Positions 8,230 through 17,151 of a stretch of DNA of 64,000 bases are shown here, in pieces. A program made the position numbers and the translations under genes. The notes beneath the pieces were generated by a model, which saw only the letters and a list, made by a program, of their open reading frames with translations, did not search any database and was not told the origin of the DNA. The DNA is from Mycobacterium barrassiae (GTDB lineage: Bacteria; Actinomycetota; Actinomycetes; Mycobacteriales; Mycobacteriaceae), in contig NZ_JACKUK010000045.1 of assembly GCF_025822765.1 (NCBI RefSeq), forward strand, positions 8,675 to 72,674, in the 5' to 3' direction. Positions within the stretch are counted from its first letter, which is position 1. Every line of letters starts with the position of its first letter.

Positions 8230-8319
8230 TTGATTTCGGATGGTGGCGCCTCGATGGGGCGCGAGAGGCGCGAAGATCGAGTCGGCGAATGGGCGAGACC
8301 CACGCGAGGCCCGAACGGT

Positions 8320-9033
8320 TCAGGCATGAGACGTGCATGGCGCCGCCGCACTGCTGCTGAATTCCTGTTGGCCCGCTCCGTTGCCGTCCGGCCGCCAGTC
8401 GAACGGGAAGTGCTTGCTGGAGGCGCCTTGATAGTCGCGCGACCACTCGAACCCGACAGCGTGATCGCGCTCGACGACCCCCCACGTGGCGACCTGGCCG
8501 GGACCGACCTCGGCGCCCGGCGGGTTGGCGGTGGTCACGCGACGGTTGAGATCAGAGGTGGGTCCGGTTAGCGCTGCGACGCGGACATCGACCTTGCCGG
8601 GGATTTCGGCGCGCCAGTAGGCCAGGTCATCTGCTGCATCGAAGGTAATCGGCGCGTACTCGATGCCGCGCAAATCCGCGATCAGGCTTGCGAATTCGGC
8701 TGGCCAGCCGCCTTCCTGTCCGGTAAAGATGCGCTCTAGGGCCTCACGCTGGGCGGCGTCGGCGTCGGCATCAATGTAGAACATCAGCTTCATCATGGCG
8801 TTGGGATCGCCGACCCACATGTTGCCGGTGAACTCCCCGAGGGAAACGACGTTGAGTCCCCCCAGATCTACCGGACCGAAGTGGCCTGCCCGGATATGCC
8901 ATACGAGGGTGAACAGGCAGTCACCGTGGGTGGGCTCTTGAGCGAAGGTGCATGGGCAGGGCAGCTTGCAGCTACACACGTCGAACCAGTCACCACGCAG
9001 ATGCCAGTCGGTGGTTGTCGAGATTGTTTTCAT
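8320..9033 (-). CDS. DUF1326-family protein
   Basis: This gene encodes 237 aa. 'WHLRGDWFDVCSCKLPCPC' near the N-terminus followed by 'GDCLFTLVWHI..GHFG.VDL.GLNVV' is the hallmark of DUF1326 proteins, whose C-S-C-x3-C-x-C cluster probably binds metal. It has no signal peptide and is likely cytoplasmic. A perfect CsoR/RicR-type box lies 20-36 bases upstream of its ATG, so it is probably induced by copper. The last 20 residues are poorly conserved and end in an AAAPCTSHA tail. The biochemical function of the family is not known to me. Confidence 0.75.
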   Translation of the reverse strand: MKTISTTTDWHLRGDWFDVCSCKLPCPCTFAQEPTHGDCLFTLVWHIRAGHFGPVDLGGLNVVSLGEFTGNMWVGDPNAMMKLMFYIDADADAAQREALERIFTGQEGGWPAEFASLIADLRGIEYAPITFDAADDLAYWRAEIPGKVDVRVAALTGPTSDLNRRVTTANPPGAEVGPGQVATWGVVERDHAVGFEWSRDYQGASSKHFPFDWRPDGNGAGQQEFSSSAAAPCTSHA

Positions 9034-9052
9034 CGTTCAAACCTTTCGTTGT

Positions 9053-9069
9053 ATACCCCATGGGGGTAT
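9053..9069. promoter_or_regulatory. CsoR/RicR-type operator, N5 class
   Basis: ATACCCC-ATG-GGGGTAT is an almost perfect palindrome with TACCC and GGGTA separated by 5 bases. It lies in the promoter of the DUF1326 gene (start 9033). Confidence 0.75.
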
Positions 9070-9110
9070 CGGGCGGGTTGACCATATCCCCATGAGCGCT
9101 TCTCCACAAG

Positions 9111-9125
9111 TACCCCCAGGGGGTA
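9111..9125. promoter_or_regulatory. CsoR/RicR-type operator, N5 class
   Basis: TACCC-CCAGG-GGGTA is followed at once by TATATT, a likely -10, and the ATG at 9136. A repressor here would block transcription of the rhodanese lipoprotein. Confidence 0.75.
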
Positions 9126-9135
9126 TATTTATGTC

Positions 9136-9648
9136 ATGAGTGAATCGGTGTGCCCCAGGCGTGTCGAGGGGTCACAAACCTCGCTTCGACGTGCGGTGAG
9201 GACCGGGTCGGCGTCCCGGCTGCTTGCAGCAGTTCTGGCAGCAGTCGGCGCGCTTGCCCTAACCGCGTGTGCATCGGACGGCCCATCCCCGCCCGCACCT
9301 GCAGCGCCGACGTCGCAGGCCCCGGCCTCGGGTGCGGCCCGGTTGGTAGATCCCGGCGAGTTCGCCGCGGTGATCGCTGAGCCTGATCGCGTGACGGTGA
9401 ACGTCCATGTGCCATTTGAGGGCGACATCCCGGGCACGGACCTGTCGATACCGTTCGATCAGATCACCGCACAGGCTGGTTGGCTGCCAGCCAATCGTGA
9501 CACCGGGTTGGCGATCTATTGTCGGTCGGGGCCAATGAGTGCGACCGCGGCGGAGACGCTTCGCGATCTCGGCTACACCGATGTCGTCGAACTTCGCGGG
9601 GGCATGCGCGCTTGGCAAGCCGACGGCCGCGAATTGGTCGGCATCTGA
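9136..9648 (+). CDS. lipoprotein with single rhodanese domain
   Basis: This gene encodes 170 aa. A signal sequence with lipobox ALTAC (Cys about residue 37) is followed by a Pro/Ala linker and a rhodanese domain (VDPGEFAAVIAE ... FEGDIPGT). The active-site loop YCRSGPMSA has the catalytic Cys, and the fold ends with VVELRGGMRAWQADGRELV. It would act on the outer membrane face in sulfur transfer or thiol/persulfide chemistry. A copper-type operator lies directly upstream, which links it to metal stress. It is divergent from the DUF1326 gene with its own box on each side of the promoter region. Confidence 0.85.
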   Translation: MSESVCPRRVEGSQTSLRRAVRTGSASRLLAAVLAAVGALALTACASDGPSPPAPAAPTSQAPASGAARLVDPGEFAAVIAEPDRVTVNVHVPFEGDIPGTDLSIPFDQITAQAGWLPANRDTGLAIYCRSGPMSATAAETLRDLGYTDVVELRGGMRAWQADGRELVGI

Positions 9649-9727
9649 TGACGGTCGAGCACTCGGGGCTACCACCGGGTAGACCCCGACGTTCAGGCCG
9701 GTATCGACGTGATAGCCGCGCAGACTA

Positions 9728-10990
9728 TTACGCAGGAGTCATTGCATCGAGGGACTTTGGTGCCTGTAGCCGGCCGGCGCGGTCTAGGCGGTACAGGGTG
9801 AGCGCCGCGATCAGGCCGATGACGACCAATCCGATCCACGTCAGCTCGGGCATCCCGGCGTCGGAAGCTTTTTGCATGAGCGTTCCGGTGGCGAGGTTGC
9901 CGACGAGGATGCCGATTCCGACGATGGTGTTGTAGAAGCCGTAATGTGTGCCGACGAGCCGGCCACCGGCCAGTGAGACGACGGTGTCCATTTCGAACGG
10001 GAACACCGCAGCCGATCCGATGGCAAGCACCGCAGCGCCGACGAGAAGCGCACTGATGGCGGCGATTTGGCCGGCACGCCGATCATCGGGCAGCACGGCC
10101 ATGGGTATGAATGACGCCGCGAGGACCAGCATACCGATCACCAGTGAGTGTCCTGGTCCCCACCACTTAGCGAACCATCGGGTGATCCTGAGCTGACCAG
10201 CGACGGCGATCAGGCCGGAGATGACGAATACGCCTGCCACTACGGCGGGTTCAGCATTGGGCACCAGGTTCTTGGCGTGCAGCGGCAGCGCCAGATAGAC
10301 CTGAAAGGACAGCACGTAGGAGCCGATCATCGCCACGGCGAACAGCAGGAATGAGCGGTTGGCCAGTACAGTGCGCCAGTCGTCGAGCACCGACGTGCCA
10401 TGTTCGGTCGGAGAGGCCTTGCGTTGTGGCAGAGCGAAAAGTTGCGCGACGGTCAAAGCTGCGAAAACCCCCGCAGCGGCCGCGGCGGCGATGCGGAAGT
10501 CGAGCGCCATCAGCGCCAGTCCCACGAGCGGACCGGCGAGGATCCCTCCTTGGTAGAAGATGTTGAACAACGCGAAGGCTTCGACCCGGCGTGGGCCGGC
10601 CTCGGCGGCAAGATAGGCGCGCACCGCTGGGTTGAACAATGCTCCGGCGAAACCCGTTGCTGCTGAAGCGATCACCATTGCCGGCAGCGAATCGGCAATC
10701 ACCAGAAGCCCGAATCCCGCGGTGCGCAGCAGGCAGCCGGCAACGATGAGCGGCTTGTATCCGATGCGATCGGCCAATGTGCCGCCGATGATGAACATGC
10801 CCTGCTGGGAGAAGTTGCGCACGCCCAGCACCAGGCCGATGGCCCATGCGGCCAGCCCGAGCGGCCCGGCGAGGTAGCCGGCCAGATACGGCATCAACAT
10901 GTAGAAGCCAAGGTTGATGCCGAACTGATTGATCATCAGCAGCCGGCTCGGCCATCCGAAACTGCGGAATTCGGTGAGGAAGCCCGTCAT
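9728..10990 (-). CDS. MFS efflux transporter (Rv0849-like)
   Basis: This gene encodes about 420 aa with 12 likely membrane segments. The typical MFS loop appears as '[20 protein letters not shown]' after segment 2. ATG 10990 is preferred: it overlaps the cysK2 stop as ATGA, and the protein then begins [16 protein letters not shown]. In M. tuberculosis the same order lpqS-cysK2-MFS (Rv0847-Rv0849) is copper-responsive under RicR. The substrate is unknown; organosulfur or siderophore-like metabolites would fit the cysK2 neighbour, but that is inference. Confidence 0.8.
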   Translation of the reverse strand: MTGFLTEFRSFGWPSRLLMINQFGINLGFYMLMPYLAGYLAGPLGLAAWAIGLVLGVRNFSQQGMFIIGGTLADRIGYKPLIVAGCLLRTAGFGLLVIADSLPAMVIASAATGFAGALFNPAVRAYLAAEAGPRRVEAFALFNIFYQGGILAGPLVGLALMALDFRIAAAAAAGVFAALTVAQLFALPQRKASPTEHGTSVLDDWRTVLANRSFLLFAVAMIGSYVLSFQVYLALPLHAKNLVPNAEPAVVAGVFVISGLIAVAGQLRITRWFAKWWGPGHSLVIGMLVLAASFIPMAVLPDDRRAGQIAAISALLVGAAVLAIGSAAVFPFEMDTVVSLAGGRLVGTHYGFYNTIVGIGILVGNLATGTLMQKASDAGMPELTWIGLVVIGLIAALTLYRLDRAGRLQAPKSLDAMTPA

Positions 10991-12096
10991 CGCGGTGCCT
11001 TGACCGGATCTACCACCCTGGGGCACCGTGTCCAGGAGTCCACCACATGCTGTGTGGGGTCATCGATGAGCGCCGGCTCAGCGGGCGGCGCTATGTCATG
11101 GAGATTGTGCTTGCGGCAGTAGTCGTCGTTGTAGATGGTGTCGAAGTAGCGTTGCGGGCCGTCGGGGAAGATCGCGGCGATCGTTGTGTCTTCGGGGCGG
11201 GTCTGCGCCGCCCAGCCGGCGACCAGGGCAACGGCGCCCACGCTCCATCCGCCGCTGGCGTAGTGGGTGGCGGCCAGCGTGCGGCATGCCCAGACGGCTT
11301 CGGCCGGGGCGACCCAGTGGACTTCGGTGAAGGCGTCGTAGTCCACGTTGCGTGGATAGATGCTCGACCCCAGCCCGCGCATCAGTCGTGCGGTTGCCGG
11401 TTGACCGAAGATCGTGGAGCCCACCGTGTCGACACCGATCAGTTGCATGTGGGGATTGAATTCCCGCAACACGCGAGCCACGCCGGCCGAGTGCCCCCCG
11501 GTGCCGACCGAGCACACCAGTACGTCGATGTGGCCGAGTTGCGCCTGCACCTCGAGAGCAAGCCCGCGGTATGCGTCGACGTTGTCGGGGTTGTTGTACT
11601 GATCGGGATACCAGGCGGATTCGTCGGTGGCGAGGATCTGCATCACCCGGTCCCGTCGCGCCTGCTGCCAGCCGCCTTCGGGGTGCGGTTCGGTCACCAA
11701 GTCGACCTCGGCGCCGTAGGCCGTCAACATCCGCTGAATGATCGGTTCCATTCCAGGATCGGTCACCAGCGTGACGGGGTGGTGGTGCACGGTTCCGGCC
11801 AGTGCCAGGCCCAATCCCAGTGTTCCGCTTGTTGATTCGACGATCCGGCCATCGGGGCGCAGGGCACCGGTGGCGCGCGCTCGTTCCACCATGTACATCG
11901 CCGGGCGGTCTTTCATCCCGCCGGGGTTGAAGCCTTCGAGCTTGGCCCAGAAACCTCGACCGGGCGAGGTGAAGGGCTCGGCGATGCGCAGCACCGGTGT
12001 GTGGCCGACCATTGTGCCGGGCCGGTCATAACGGCCGAGGCATCGCTGTCGAGGCGTGTGAAGTTCAAGGTTGCGAACGGACAGGGCGTGATTCAT
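10987..12096 (-). CDS. cysK2: PLP-dependent S-sulfocysteine synthase, CysK2-like
   Basis: This gene encodes 369 aa. It is a cysteine-synthase fold: '[10 protein letters not shown]', PLP lysine in '[15 protein letters not shown]', substrate loop '[13 protein letters not shown]', and glycine-rich phosphate loop '[16 protein letters not shown]'. The length and position between lpqS and the MFS gene match M. tuberculosis CysK2 (Rv0848), which joins O-phosphoserine and thiosulfate to make S-sulfocysteine, a proposed redox signal. The related Cds1 desulfhydrase is an alternative on sequence alone, but synteny favours CysK2. It is the third gene of a four-gene operon read from about 13.5 kb. Confidence 0.8.
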   Translation of the reverse strand: MNHALSVRNLELHTPRQRCLGRYDRPGTMVGHTPVLRIAEPFTSPGRGFWAKLEGFNPGGMKDRPAMYMVERARATGALRPDGRIVESTSGTLGLGLALAGTVHHHPVTLVTDPGMEPIIQRMLTAYGAEVDLVTEPHPEGGWQQARRDRVMQILATDESAWYPDQYNNPDNVDAYRGLALEVQAQLGHIDVLVCSVGTGGHSAGVARVLREFNPHMQLIGVDTVGSTIFGQPATARLMRGLGSSIYPRNVDYDAFTEVHWVAPAEAVWACRTLAATHYASGGWSVGAVALVAGWAAQTRPEDTTIAAIFPDGPQRYFDTIYNDDYCRKHNLHDIAPPAEPALIDDPTQHVVDSWTRCPRVVDPVKAPR

Positions 12097-12208
12097 GGAA
12101 GTACATCGCTTCTGCTTCGAGCCGCGCGCCGTCCGGCGCGCAGCAGCTGAAAGGGACGGCGGTCACCGACCCCGCCGCAGCGAGGCAGCGTGGTCTGGCG
12201 CCACCGGA

Positions 12209-12811
12209 TCAGCAGCGTGCGATACACAGCCGGGTGAGCATCACCCGACCGGAAATAACTGTCGCTAGCGGCCGTGGCGGACCACGCACCACAGCCAGTG
12301 TCGATTGACTCCACAGTGAAGCCGCGACGGCCAAAGCGGCGATCAGCCCCAACGCGATCAGTATGGTCGATGTGCGCGGCAGCACTCCCTCGGCGACTGT
12401 GTCCGGCAGTAGCGGCACCGATCCATCGCTGATATGCGGATGCTCAATGACCACGGAATGGTCGGGAAGAAGGTCAGAAGACAGGGCATGCGGCCCGTGC
12501 GCAGAGGGCTGGTCTCCTATTGGCAACGCCCACTCAGCGGCAACAACGACGACCCAAGACGCCAGCACCAGCGCAATCAATGCGCGGGTTCGCGTCCCGA
12601 GAAAGCCCACGTTGCTGTTCACAATGGTGCCAAATGTAGCAGCGGATCGCGCGTCGGTTCGGCGCCCACGAACTCGACGCATAGTCGTTACCGCGCCGCG
12701 ATAGAGCCGTCGCCAGCGACGGTGCGTCGATCCGGACGCTCGTTGCATCGAACCCGACGAGTGCTGGCGGGCAACCGCAGCAGAACACTGTGCATTCGCC
12801 AACATGGTCAT
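12209..12811 (-). CDS. lpqS: LpqS-like membrane/secreted protein
   Basis: This frame is up to 200 aa. The likely true product starts later (ATG 12682 or GTG 12622), because a membrane segment (ALIALVLASWVVVVAAEWAL) follows about residue 76. The C-terminal pattern VRGPPRPLATV...MLTRLCIARC matches the 'ARGPP...LLTRFCLAR' end of M. tuberculosis LpqS, a small copper-induced protein beside cysK2. HPHISDGSVPLLPD contains His residues that could bind metal. A second hydrophobic segment (TILIALGLIAALAVAASLW) is present. The upstream DUF4396 gene stops 10 bases before the 12811 start. Confidence 0.65.
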   Translation of the reverse strand: MTMLANAQCSAAVARQHSSGSMQRASGSTHRRWRRLYRGAVTTMRRVRGRRTDARSAATFGTIVNSNVGFLGTRTRALIALVLASWVVVVAAEWALPIGDQPSAHGPHALSSDLLPDHSVVIEHPHISDGSVPLLPDTVAEGVLPRTSTILIALGLIAALAVAASLWSQSTLAVVRGPPRPLATVISGRVMLTRLCIARC

Positions 12812-12821
12812 CAGCGCCTCG

Positions 12822-13502
12822 TCATGTCAGATCATGCCCCGTCGCGCCTATCGCCGATGCTGAATGCCCAGACTCGGTGTCAGGGCGTGTCAGCTCGTCG
12901 GCGAGCGACACCACCAAGCCACCCAGCATGAATGCGGTGATCGCGGCGACCAGGGTGGCGGTACTGAAAGCGGGGATGTACCGCCTCGCCCCCGTCGGCG
13001 CGCTGGCGCCGTGGTGATACTGGTGCGTCAGCGCATGTCCTTTGCCCCTGCCCAGCAGGTAGCGGTTCACCGGGTAGGCAGCGACGAAGGCGGCCCCGAG
13101 CGCGATCATCATGCCCACCCAGAAGACCGGATTCACCAGGCCCGCGTTCATGGCCCCGGGTATGACCGCCATGACGGCGTTGTCGACGATCTCCATCGTC
13201 AGGATCGACAGCGTGTCGGCGGCCAGCACCACACTCAGTGCTGTCCCCAGTGCGAGACCCGCGCGCAGCAGCGGCAGGGTTGAAAGGGTGTAGCCGAACA
13301 AGAAGGCCAACCCAACGGCCAGCGCAATCGTGCCCACGTTGCTCAAGCCCAAAGCGGTGCCGATGATCAGGCCGACGATCTCGCCAATGGCACACCCGGT
13401 CAGGCAGTGCAGCGTCGCGCTGAGGGCCATCGTGTTTGTGCTGCCATCGTGTTCGTGATGAGCATGACCACTGGGTTCGTGGTCGTGAGTGTGGACGGTC
13501 AT
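12822..13502 (-). CDS. DUF4396 membrane protein with His-rich N-terminus
   Basis: This gene encodes 226 aa. The first 20 residues are His-rich (THDHEPSGHAHHEHDG), then comes 'LHCLTGCAIGEIVGLIIG', the signature start of the DUF4396 domain with a C-x3-C pair, and several membrane segments. The family often occurs near copper genes and is suspected to move or sense metal. It heads the operon DUF4396-lpqS-cysK2-MFS. Two CsoR/RicR-type boxes lie about 205-250 bases upstream. The transport role is inference. Confidence 0.7.
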   Translation of the reverse strand: MTVHTHDHEPSGHAHHEHDGSTNTMALSATLHCLTGCAIGEIVGLIIGTALGLSNVGTIALAVGLAFLFGYTLSTLPLLRAGLALGTALSVVLAADTLSILTMEIVDNAVMAVIPGAMNAGLVNPVFWVGMMIALGAAFVAAYPVNRYLLGRGKGHALTHQYHHGASAPTGARRYIPAFSTATLVAAITAFMLGGLVVSLADELTRPDTESGHSASAIGATGHDLT

Positions 13503-13706
13503 GACGTACTCCAGAGTTAACTGTGGACGGTGTAGCGGTATTGGCTGATCGATGAGGTCCCTTCAGGCAATAGCCCGTGAACGGCGTATTCCCCATGGCG
13601 TGTTTGAGCAACCCGCATCGTCGTAAACCGTGGTGTTTGCGGTGCCGAGTTGGTGGATGTCGCCGGCAGCGCCCATGCAGACCTGATCTTGCTCCTCCGA
13701 TTCCCG

Positions 13707-13749
13707 TACACCCCACAGGGGTAACCGCCTGTATACCCCACAGGGGTAT
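13707..13749. promoter_or_regulatory. two CsoR/RicR-type operators, N5 class
   Basis: 13733-13749 is ATACCCC-ACA-GGGGTAT, a perfect palindrome. 13707-13724 is a weaker copy around CACCCCACAGGGGTA. They probably control the DUF4396-lpqS-cysK2-MFS operon. The rest of 13503-14158 shows no convincing gene; a frame at 13773-14057 looks like a chance ORF. Confidence 0.7.
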
Positions 13750-14158
13750 ATGATGCAAGACCGCCCCCCTCGATGACTACCTTCGCGCCTACCCGCGGCG
13801 CCGCCACCAGGCTGCTGAAATTGCTTCGAATCAAACGGTTCTGGGAGCGTGCGCGGCAATCGGCTTCGCTTCTGAGGCGGGCTGAGCCGTGCCTGTCACC
13901 CGGGAGGGAGATGACCACTTGCAAGTCCCTGAGGGGTGCCGCCGGATCTGTGACTACCCCTCCTTCACAGGGGCGTGGGATCTTTGGGAGGTCGGCCTTC
14001 GCCCGGAGATTTTCCGTGTCGGCGTCAATGCTGTTACTCGCTGTAGCCAAACCGTGACGGACACTTGATCGAATTGCTAACACGCCCTTGCGCATTCATT
14101 CGCGGCGCCACCCATAGCATCAATTGACACAGTCGAAATTTCGAGGGAGCCGGAGACG

Positions 14159-15028
14159 ATGCGTGGGGTTGTTCGGTATGTCCTTGCCGCGATCACGATT
14201 CCTGCGAGTGTGATCATGGGCCCGGTCGATACAAGCCTCGCGGCAACGAAGCAGCCGTCGGGGAATAGCATCGCGTCTGTCTCACCGACGCGAGACGCGG
14301 TCGTTGGCGTCGCACACCCCGTGGTCGTGACCTTCGGCAGGCCAGTCTCCGACAGGCGCGCAACCGAACGTGCCCTCGACATCACTTCGTCGCCCGCGAT
14401 GACCGGTGAATTCGACTGGCTCGCAGACAACGTCGTTCAATGGGTTCCCAATCAATTCTGGCCTGCTAACAGCGCGATAGCGCTATCTGTGGGCGGGATG
14501 AAGACGAACTTCGCGACGGGTCCCGCTGTGGTCGGCGTTGCCAACACCGCGGATCACACATTCACCGTGACTATCGACGGCGTGGAGGCGGCCGTGCTCC
14601 CAGCGCCACACCACCGTCCCAACTGGGGAAAGCCGGGCGTGTTCCCAGCTTCGATGGGTCGCCCCGAGTACCCCACACCCGTAGGTACCTACACCGTCTT
14701 GGCGAAAGAGCGCGACGTGGTGATGGATTCGAGCAGCGTCGGCATCCCCGTCGACTCGCCCGACGGTTATCTACTCGACGTGGAATACGCCGTCCGTTTC
14801 ACCAGACGTGGCCTCTTCGTGCATTCAGCTCCGTGGGCGATCAATTCGCTCGGCTATGAGAACGTCAGCCACGGGTGTATCAGCCTCAGCCCTGAGGATG
14901 CCGAATGGTACTTCAACACGGTCAACATCGGTGACCCGATAATCGTGCAGGAGAACAGCATAGAAGTTCCTCGATCGGTACCCGCGCCGGAAAACGGAGT
15001 TGAAGTTCCTCGCGTAATCCCCCGCTGA
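14159..15028 (+). CDS. L,D-transpeptidase, LdtMt1-like (paralog 1)
   Basis: This gene encodes 289 aa. An N-terminal signal segment (VVRYVLAAITIPASVIMG) leads to an Ig-like domain ('VSPTRDAVVGVAHPVVVTFGRPVSDRRATERALDI') and a YkuD catalytic domain with 'VHSAPWAINSLGYENVSHGC', whose SHGC Cys is the nucleophile. It makes 3-3 peptidoglycan cross-links outside the membrane. The Ig-like domain is nearly that of LdtMt1 (Rv0116c), but the C-terminus has an extra tail of about 25 residues repeating EVPRSVP/EVPRVIP. GGAG lies upstream of the ATG. Unlike the other three paralogs it lacks an obvious 19-bp dyad. Confidence 0.88.
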   Translation: MRGVVRYVLAAITIPASVIMGPVDTSLAATKQPSGNSIASVSPTRDAVVGVAHPVVVTFGRPVSDRRATERALDITSSPAMTGEFDWLADNVVQWVPNQFWPANSAIALSVGGMKTNFATGPAVVGVANTADHTFTVTIDGVEAAVLPAPHHRPNWGKPGVFPASMGRPEYPTPVGTYTVLAKERDVVMDSSSVGIPVDSPDGYLLDVEYAVRFTRRGLFVHSAPWAINSLGYENVSHGCISLSPEDAEWYFNTVNIGDPIIVQENSIEVPRSVPAPENGVEVPRVIPR

Positions 15029-15346
15029 CGAGGCCTCAACGCTGCTACAGAGAATTGTGTCGTCGTTGCAACCGGCGCCTTGGGATAACGTCCGAAAACA
15101 GCCCTTGTCTTCGGTCGGATCGTTATCCACCGACGATGATGTCGGCCAGCACCAATTAGGTTGCGTGGGCGGGCCATTGCAAGAGACTTCGGCCATGCCC
15201 TGGACGTTATTGCATCCGAAGCAGTTGGCCCCGCACACGTGCACAGCGCGCTTGATGCGCTTTCACTGCCACCTGCAGCCCGCGAATTCCAGCCTTGTAA
15301 TTATGTTGCCGGTGTTACTAATGATGCAATTGTGAGTTACGCTGAT

Positions 15347-15365
15347 CTACGTACTCACTACGTAC
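15347..15365. promoter_or_regulatory. 19-bp dyad operator
   Basis: CTACGTACTCACTACGTAC lies 89-107 bases upstream of the NlpC/P60 gene. It is the same layout as at 51671 upstream of the LdtMt2-like gene, differing only in the central three bases. Confidence 0.65.
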
Positions 15366-15453
15366 GAGGTTGCTACTCAATGCGAACCGTCGCCAGATCC
15401 AAGGTTTGGCAGCCCGCGGCCCGCCGCTTCGACCGCCGGAAGAAAGATTCAAC

Positions 15454-16203
15454 ATGGGACCTACTGCCCGTGGCGTGCGCTCAAAGCGCGCCTGCCCTTC
15501 CCGGATCGATTTTCGGCGCGCCGCTAGCGTGGTCCTCACTGTTGTCGCGTCGCTATTCCTCGCGTGCACCCCAGCGGCATCCGCCGAACCGACCGCCGGG
15601 CAATGGGATCCACTACTGCCAAAGCTGCCGAGCGCGGGAGCGCCCGGCGATCCGGTAGCCATCGCCAATGCGTCGCTGCAGGCAACGGCCGCCGCAACTC
15701 AGACAGCGGTCGACTTAGGGCGCAGCTTTCTTAGCAGCCTCGGAATTGCCAGTCCCACGGCTAGTCCTCAAACGACCGTTCGCGGCAATAGGTTGTACGG
15801 TGCCCAGGCGATCGAATACGTCATTCGCAGGGCCGGAACGCAGATCGGCGTTCCCTACTCCTGGGGAGGCGGCAGCCTGAACGGCCCGAGCCGCGGTGTC
15901 GACCAGGGAGCAGGCACCGTCGGATTCGACTGCTCTGGTTTGACACGTTTTGCGTTCGCCGGCGTCGGTGTACTGCTGCCACGATGGTCGGGCGATCAGT
16001 ACAACGCTGGCAGAAAGGTGCCTCCCTCTCAAGCCAAGCGCGGCGACCTATTGTTCTGGGGGCCCGGCGGAAGTCAGCATGAGGCGATCTACTTGGGCGG
16101 GGGACAGATGATTGAGGCCCAACAGACAGGCGTTCCCATCAAGGTCTCACCCGTACGTACGGCGGGAATGACACCCTACGTCGTTCGAATTATCGAGAGC
16201 TAG
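15454..16203 (+). CDS. secreted NlpC/P60 peptidoglycan hydrolase, RipB/RipD-like
   Basis: This gene encodes about 249 aa. ATG 15454 follows GGAAGAAAG at good spacing, and a signal peptide then begins (ASVVLTVVASLFLACTPAASA). The catalytic domain reads 'GVPYSWGGGSLNGPSRGVD', 'VGFDCSGLTRFAFAGVG', 'LPRWSGDQYNAGRKVPP' and 'GGSQHEAIYLGGGQM', so the catalytic Cys and His are both kept. This differs from M. tuberculosis RipD, which lost them, and is closer to RipB (Rv1478). It cleaves the D-Glu/mDAP stem peptide bond. A 19-bp dyad lies upstream, and an L,D-transpeptidase precedes it, so cutting and cross-linking enzymes are paired. Confidence 0.85.
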   Translation: MGPTARGVRSKRACPSRIDFRRAASVVLTVVASLFLACTPAASAEPTAGQWDPLLPKLPSAGAPGDPVAIANASLQATAAATQTAVDLGRSFLSSLGIASPTASPQTTVRGNRLYGAQAIEYVIRRAGTQIGVPYSWGGGSLNGPSRGVDQGAGTVGFDCSGLTRFAFAGVGVLLPRWSGDQYNAGRKVPPSQAKRGDLLFWGPGGSQHEAIYLGGGQMIEAQQTGVPIKVSPVRTAGMTPYVVRIIES

Positions 16204-16238
16204 TTGCAGCGCCCAAATTCGCTAGCTCGCAACGCAAT

Positions 16239-16949
16239 TCAGGCCGCCGCGTGATGAGCTAATCCGAGTAAACAATAGCCGATGCCGCGGACCGTGCGGA
16301 CGTAGCGCGGACATGTCGGGTCGTCGCCCAGCTTTCGGCGAAGATTTCCGATGTGCACTCCCAGAGCGGAACGACCGCCAGAATGCGGAGAGCCCCACAC
16401 GATCTCCTCAAGGCGTCGGCAGGTCACGGGCTCGCCCGGATTGTCAGACAAAGCCTGAAGGATCGCAAACTCGATCCGAGTAAGCGATATGGCGCCTCCG
16501 CTTCGGAACGCACGCCGGGCGGCCACGTCGACCACGAGGTCGTCAATGCGGCGTCGCCGCGTGTCGCCGATCTCACCGTAGAGGCGAATGTGTCTGAGGG
16601 CGCGCCGAATTCGTGCGCTCAGCGTCTCGCAGTGCCCAATGGCGACCACTCCAGCACGTGACATTAGTGGCGCGATCTCTGCGTCAGCAAGCGCGACGAC
16701 ACCACCGCCTGCCGCCTGGCGAACCCGATCCAGAACAGCAGCACCCTGCTCGCCCACGCACACCACCACCACGTCGGGGTCATACTCGCGCAGTGCACTG
16801 AATGCTGCGGCTTCTGAGCATGCGACAGCAACGACGAAATCATCGGCGCGCATCTTGTGGGCCAGAATGTCGGCGTAGATGCGCCGCGGCTCAACGAGCA
16901 AGACGCGGATTCGGCCGGCGGCCACCACCGGACGTGCGTCACCGTCCAC
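16239..16949 (-). CDS. OmpR-type response regulator with degenerate receiver
   Basis: This gene encodes 236 aa. The C-terminal winged helix is intact ('ISLTRIEFAILQALSDNPGE', 'VHIGNLRRKLGDD', 'YVRTVRGIGYCLL'). The receiver is not. The acidic pair after the first strand is replaced (LLVEPRRIYA), the phosphoacceptor position in 'DPDVVVVCVGEQG' has no Asp, and the conserved Lys near the end is missing. It should therefore act without phosphorylation. No histidine kinase is adjacent. A full 19-bp dyad lies 118-136 bases upstream, so it may belong to the same regulon and pass control to further targets. Confidence 0.8.
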   Translation of the reverse strand: MDGDARPVVAAGRIRVLLVEPRRIYADILAHKMRADDFVVAVACSEAAAFSALREYDPDVVVVCVGEQGAAVLDRVRQAAGGGVVALADAEIAPLMSRAGVVAIGHCETLSARIRRALRHIRLYGEIGDTRRRRIDDLVVDVAARRAFRSGGAISLTRIEFAILQALSDNPGEPVTCRRLEEIVWGSPHSGGRSALGVHIGNLRRKLGDDPTCPRYVRTVRGIGYCLLGLAHHAAA

Positions 16950-17066
16950 TCGGACTCCGGGGTGTGAGTCGATGGTCGTGACAGTCTCCTTCGCCGATGT
17001 GGGGCATCGTTTAACTGCGTCACCTACATGGTTACTGGGAGCCTTAGCGTATCACGATCTATGTAT

Positions 17067-17085
17067 CTACTACGTATATCAGTAG
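17067..17085. promoter_or_regulatory. 19-bp dyad operator
   Basis: CTACTACGTATATCAGTAG lies between the response regulator (start 16949) and the end of the M56 gene. Full CTAC-N11-GTAG match. Confidence 0.6.
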
Positions 17086-17151
17086 TTGATGATTGAGGCT
17101 GATATGTCGACGTTCATCCGCCTGCTGCGAGCCTCGGCAGCCTTCGAATGT

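Noticed and set aside
10987-12096. Cds1-type cysteine desulfhydrase
   Set aside because: Sequence alone allows it, but the lpqS and MFS neighbours match the CysK2 locus.
13773-14057. 94-aa plus-strand frame after the copper-type boxes, considered as a MymT-like metallothionein
   Set aside because: It lacks the Cys-rich composition of MymT and looks like chance coding in GC-rich DNA.
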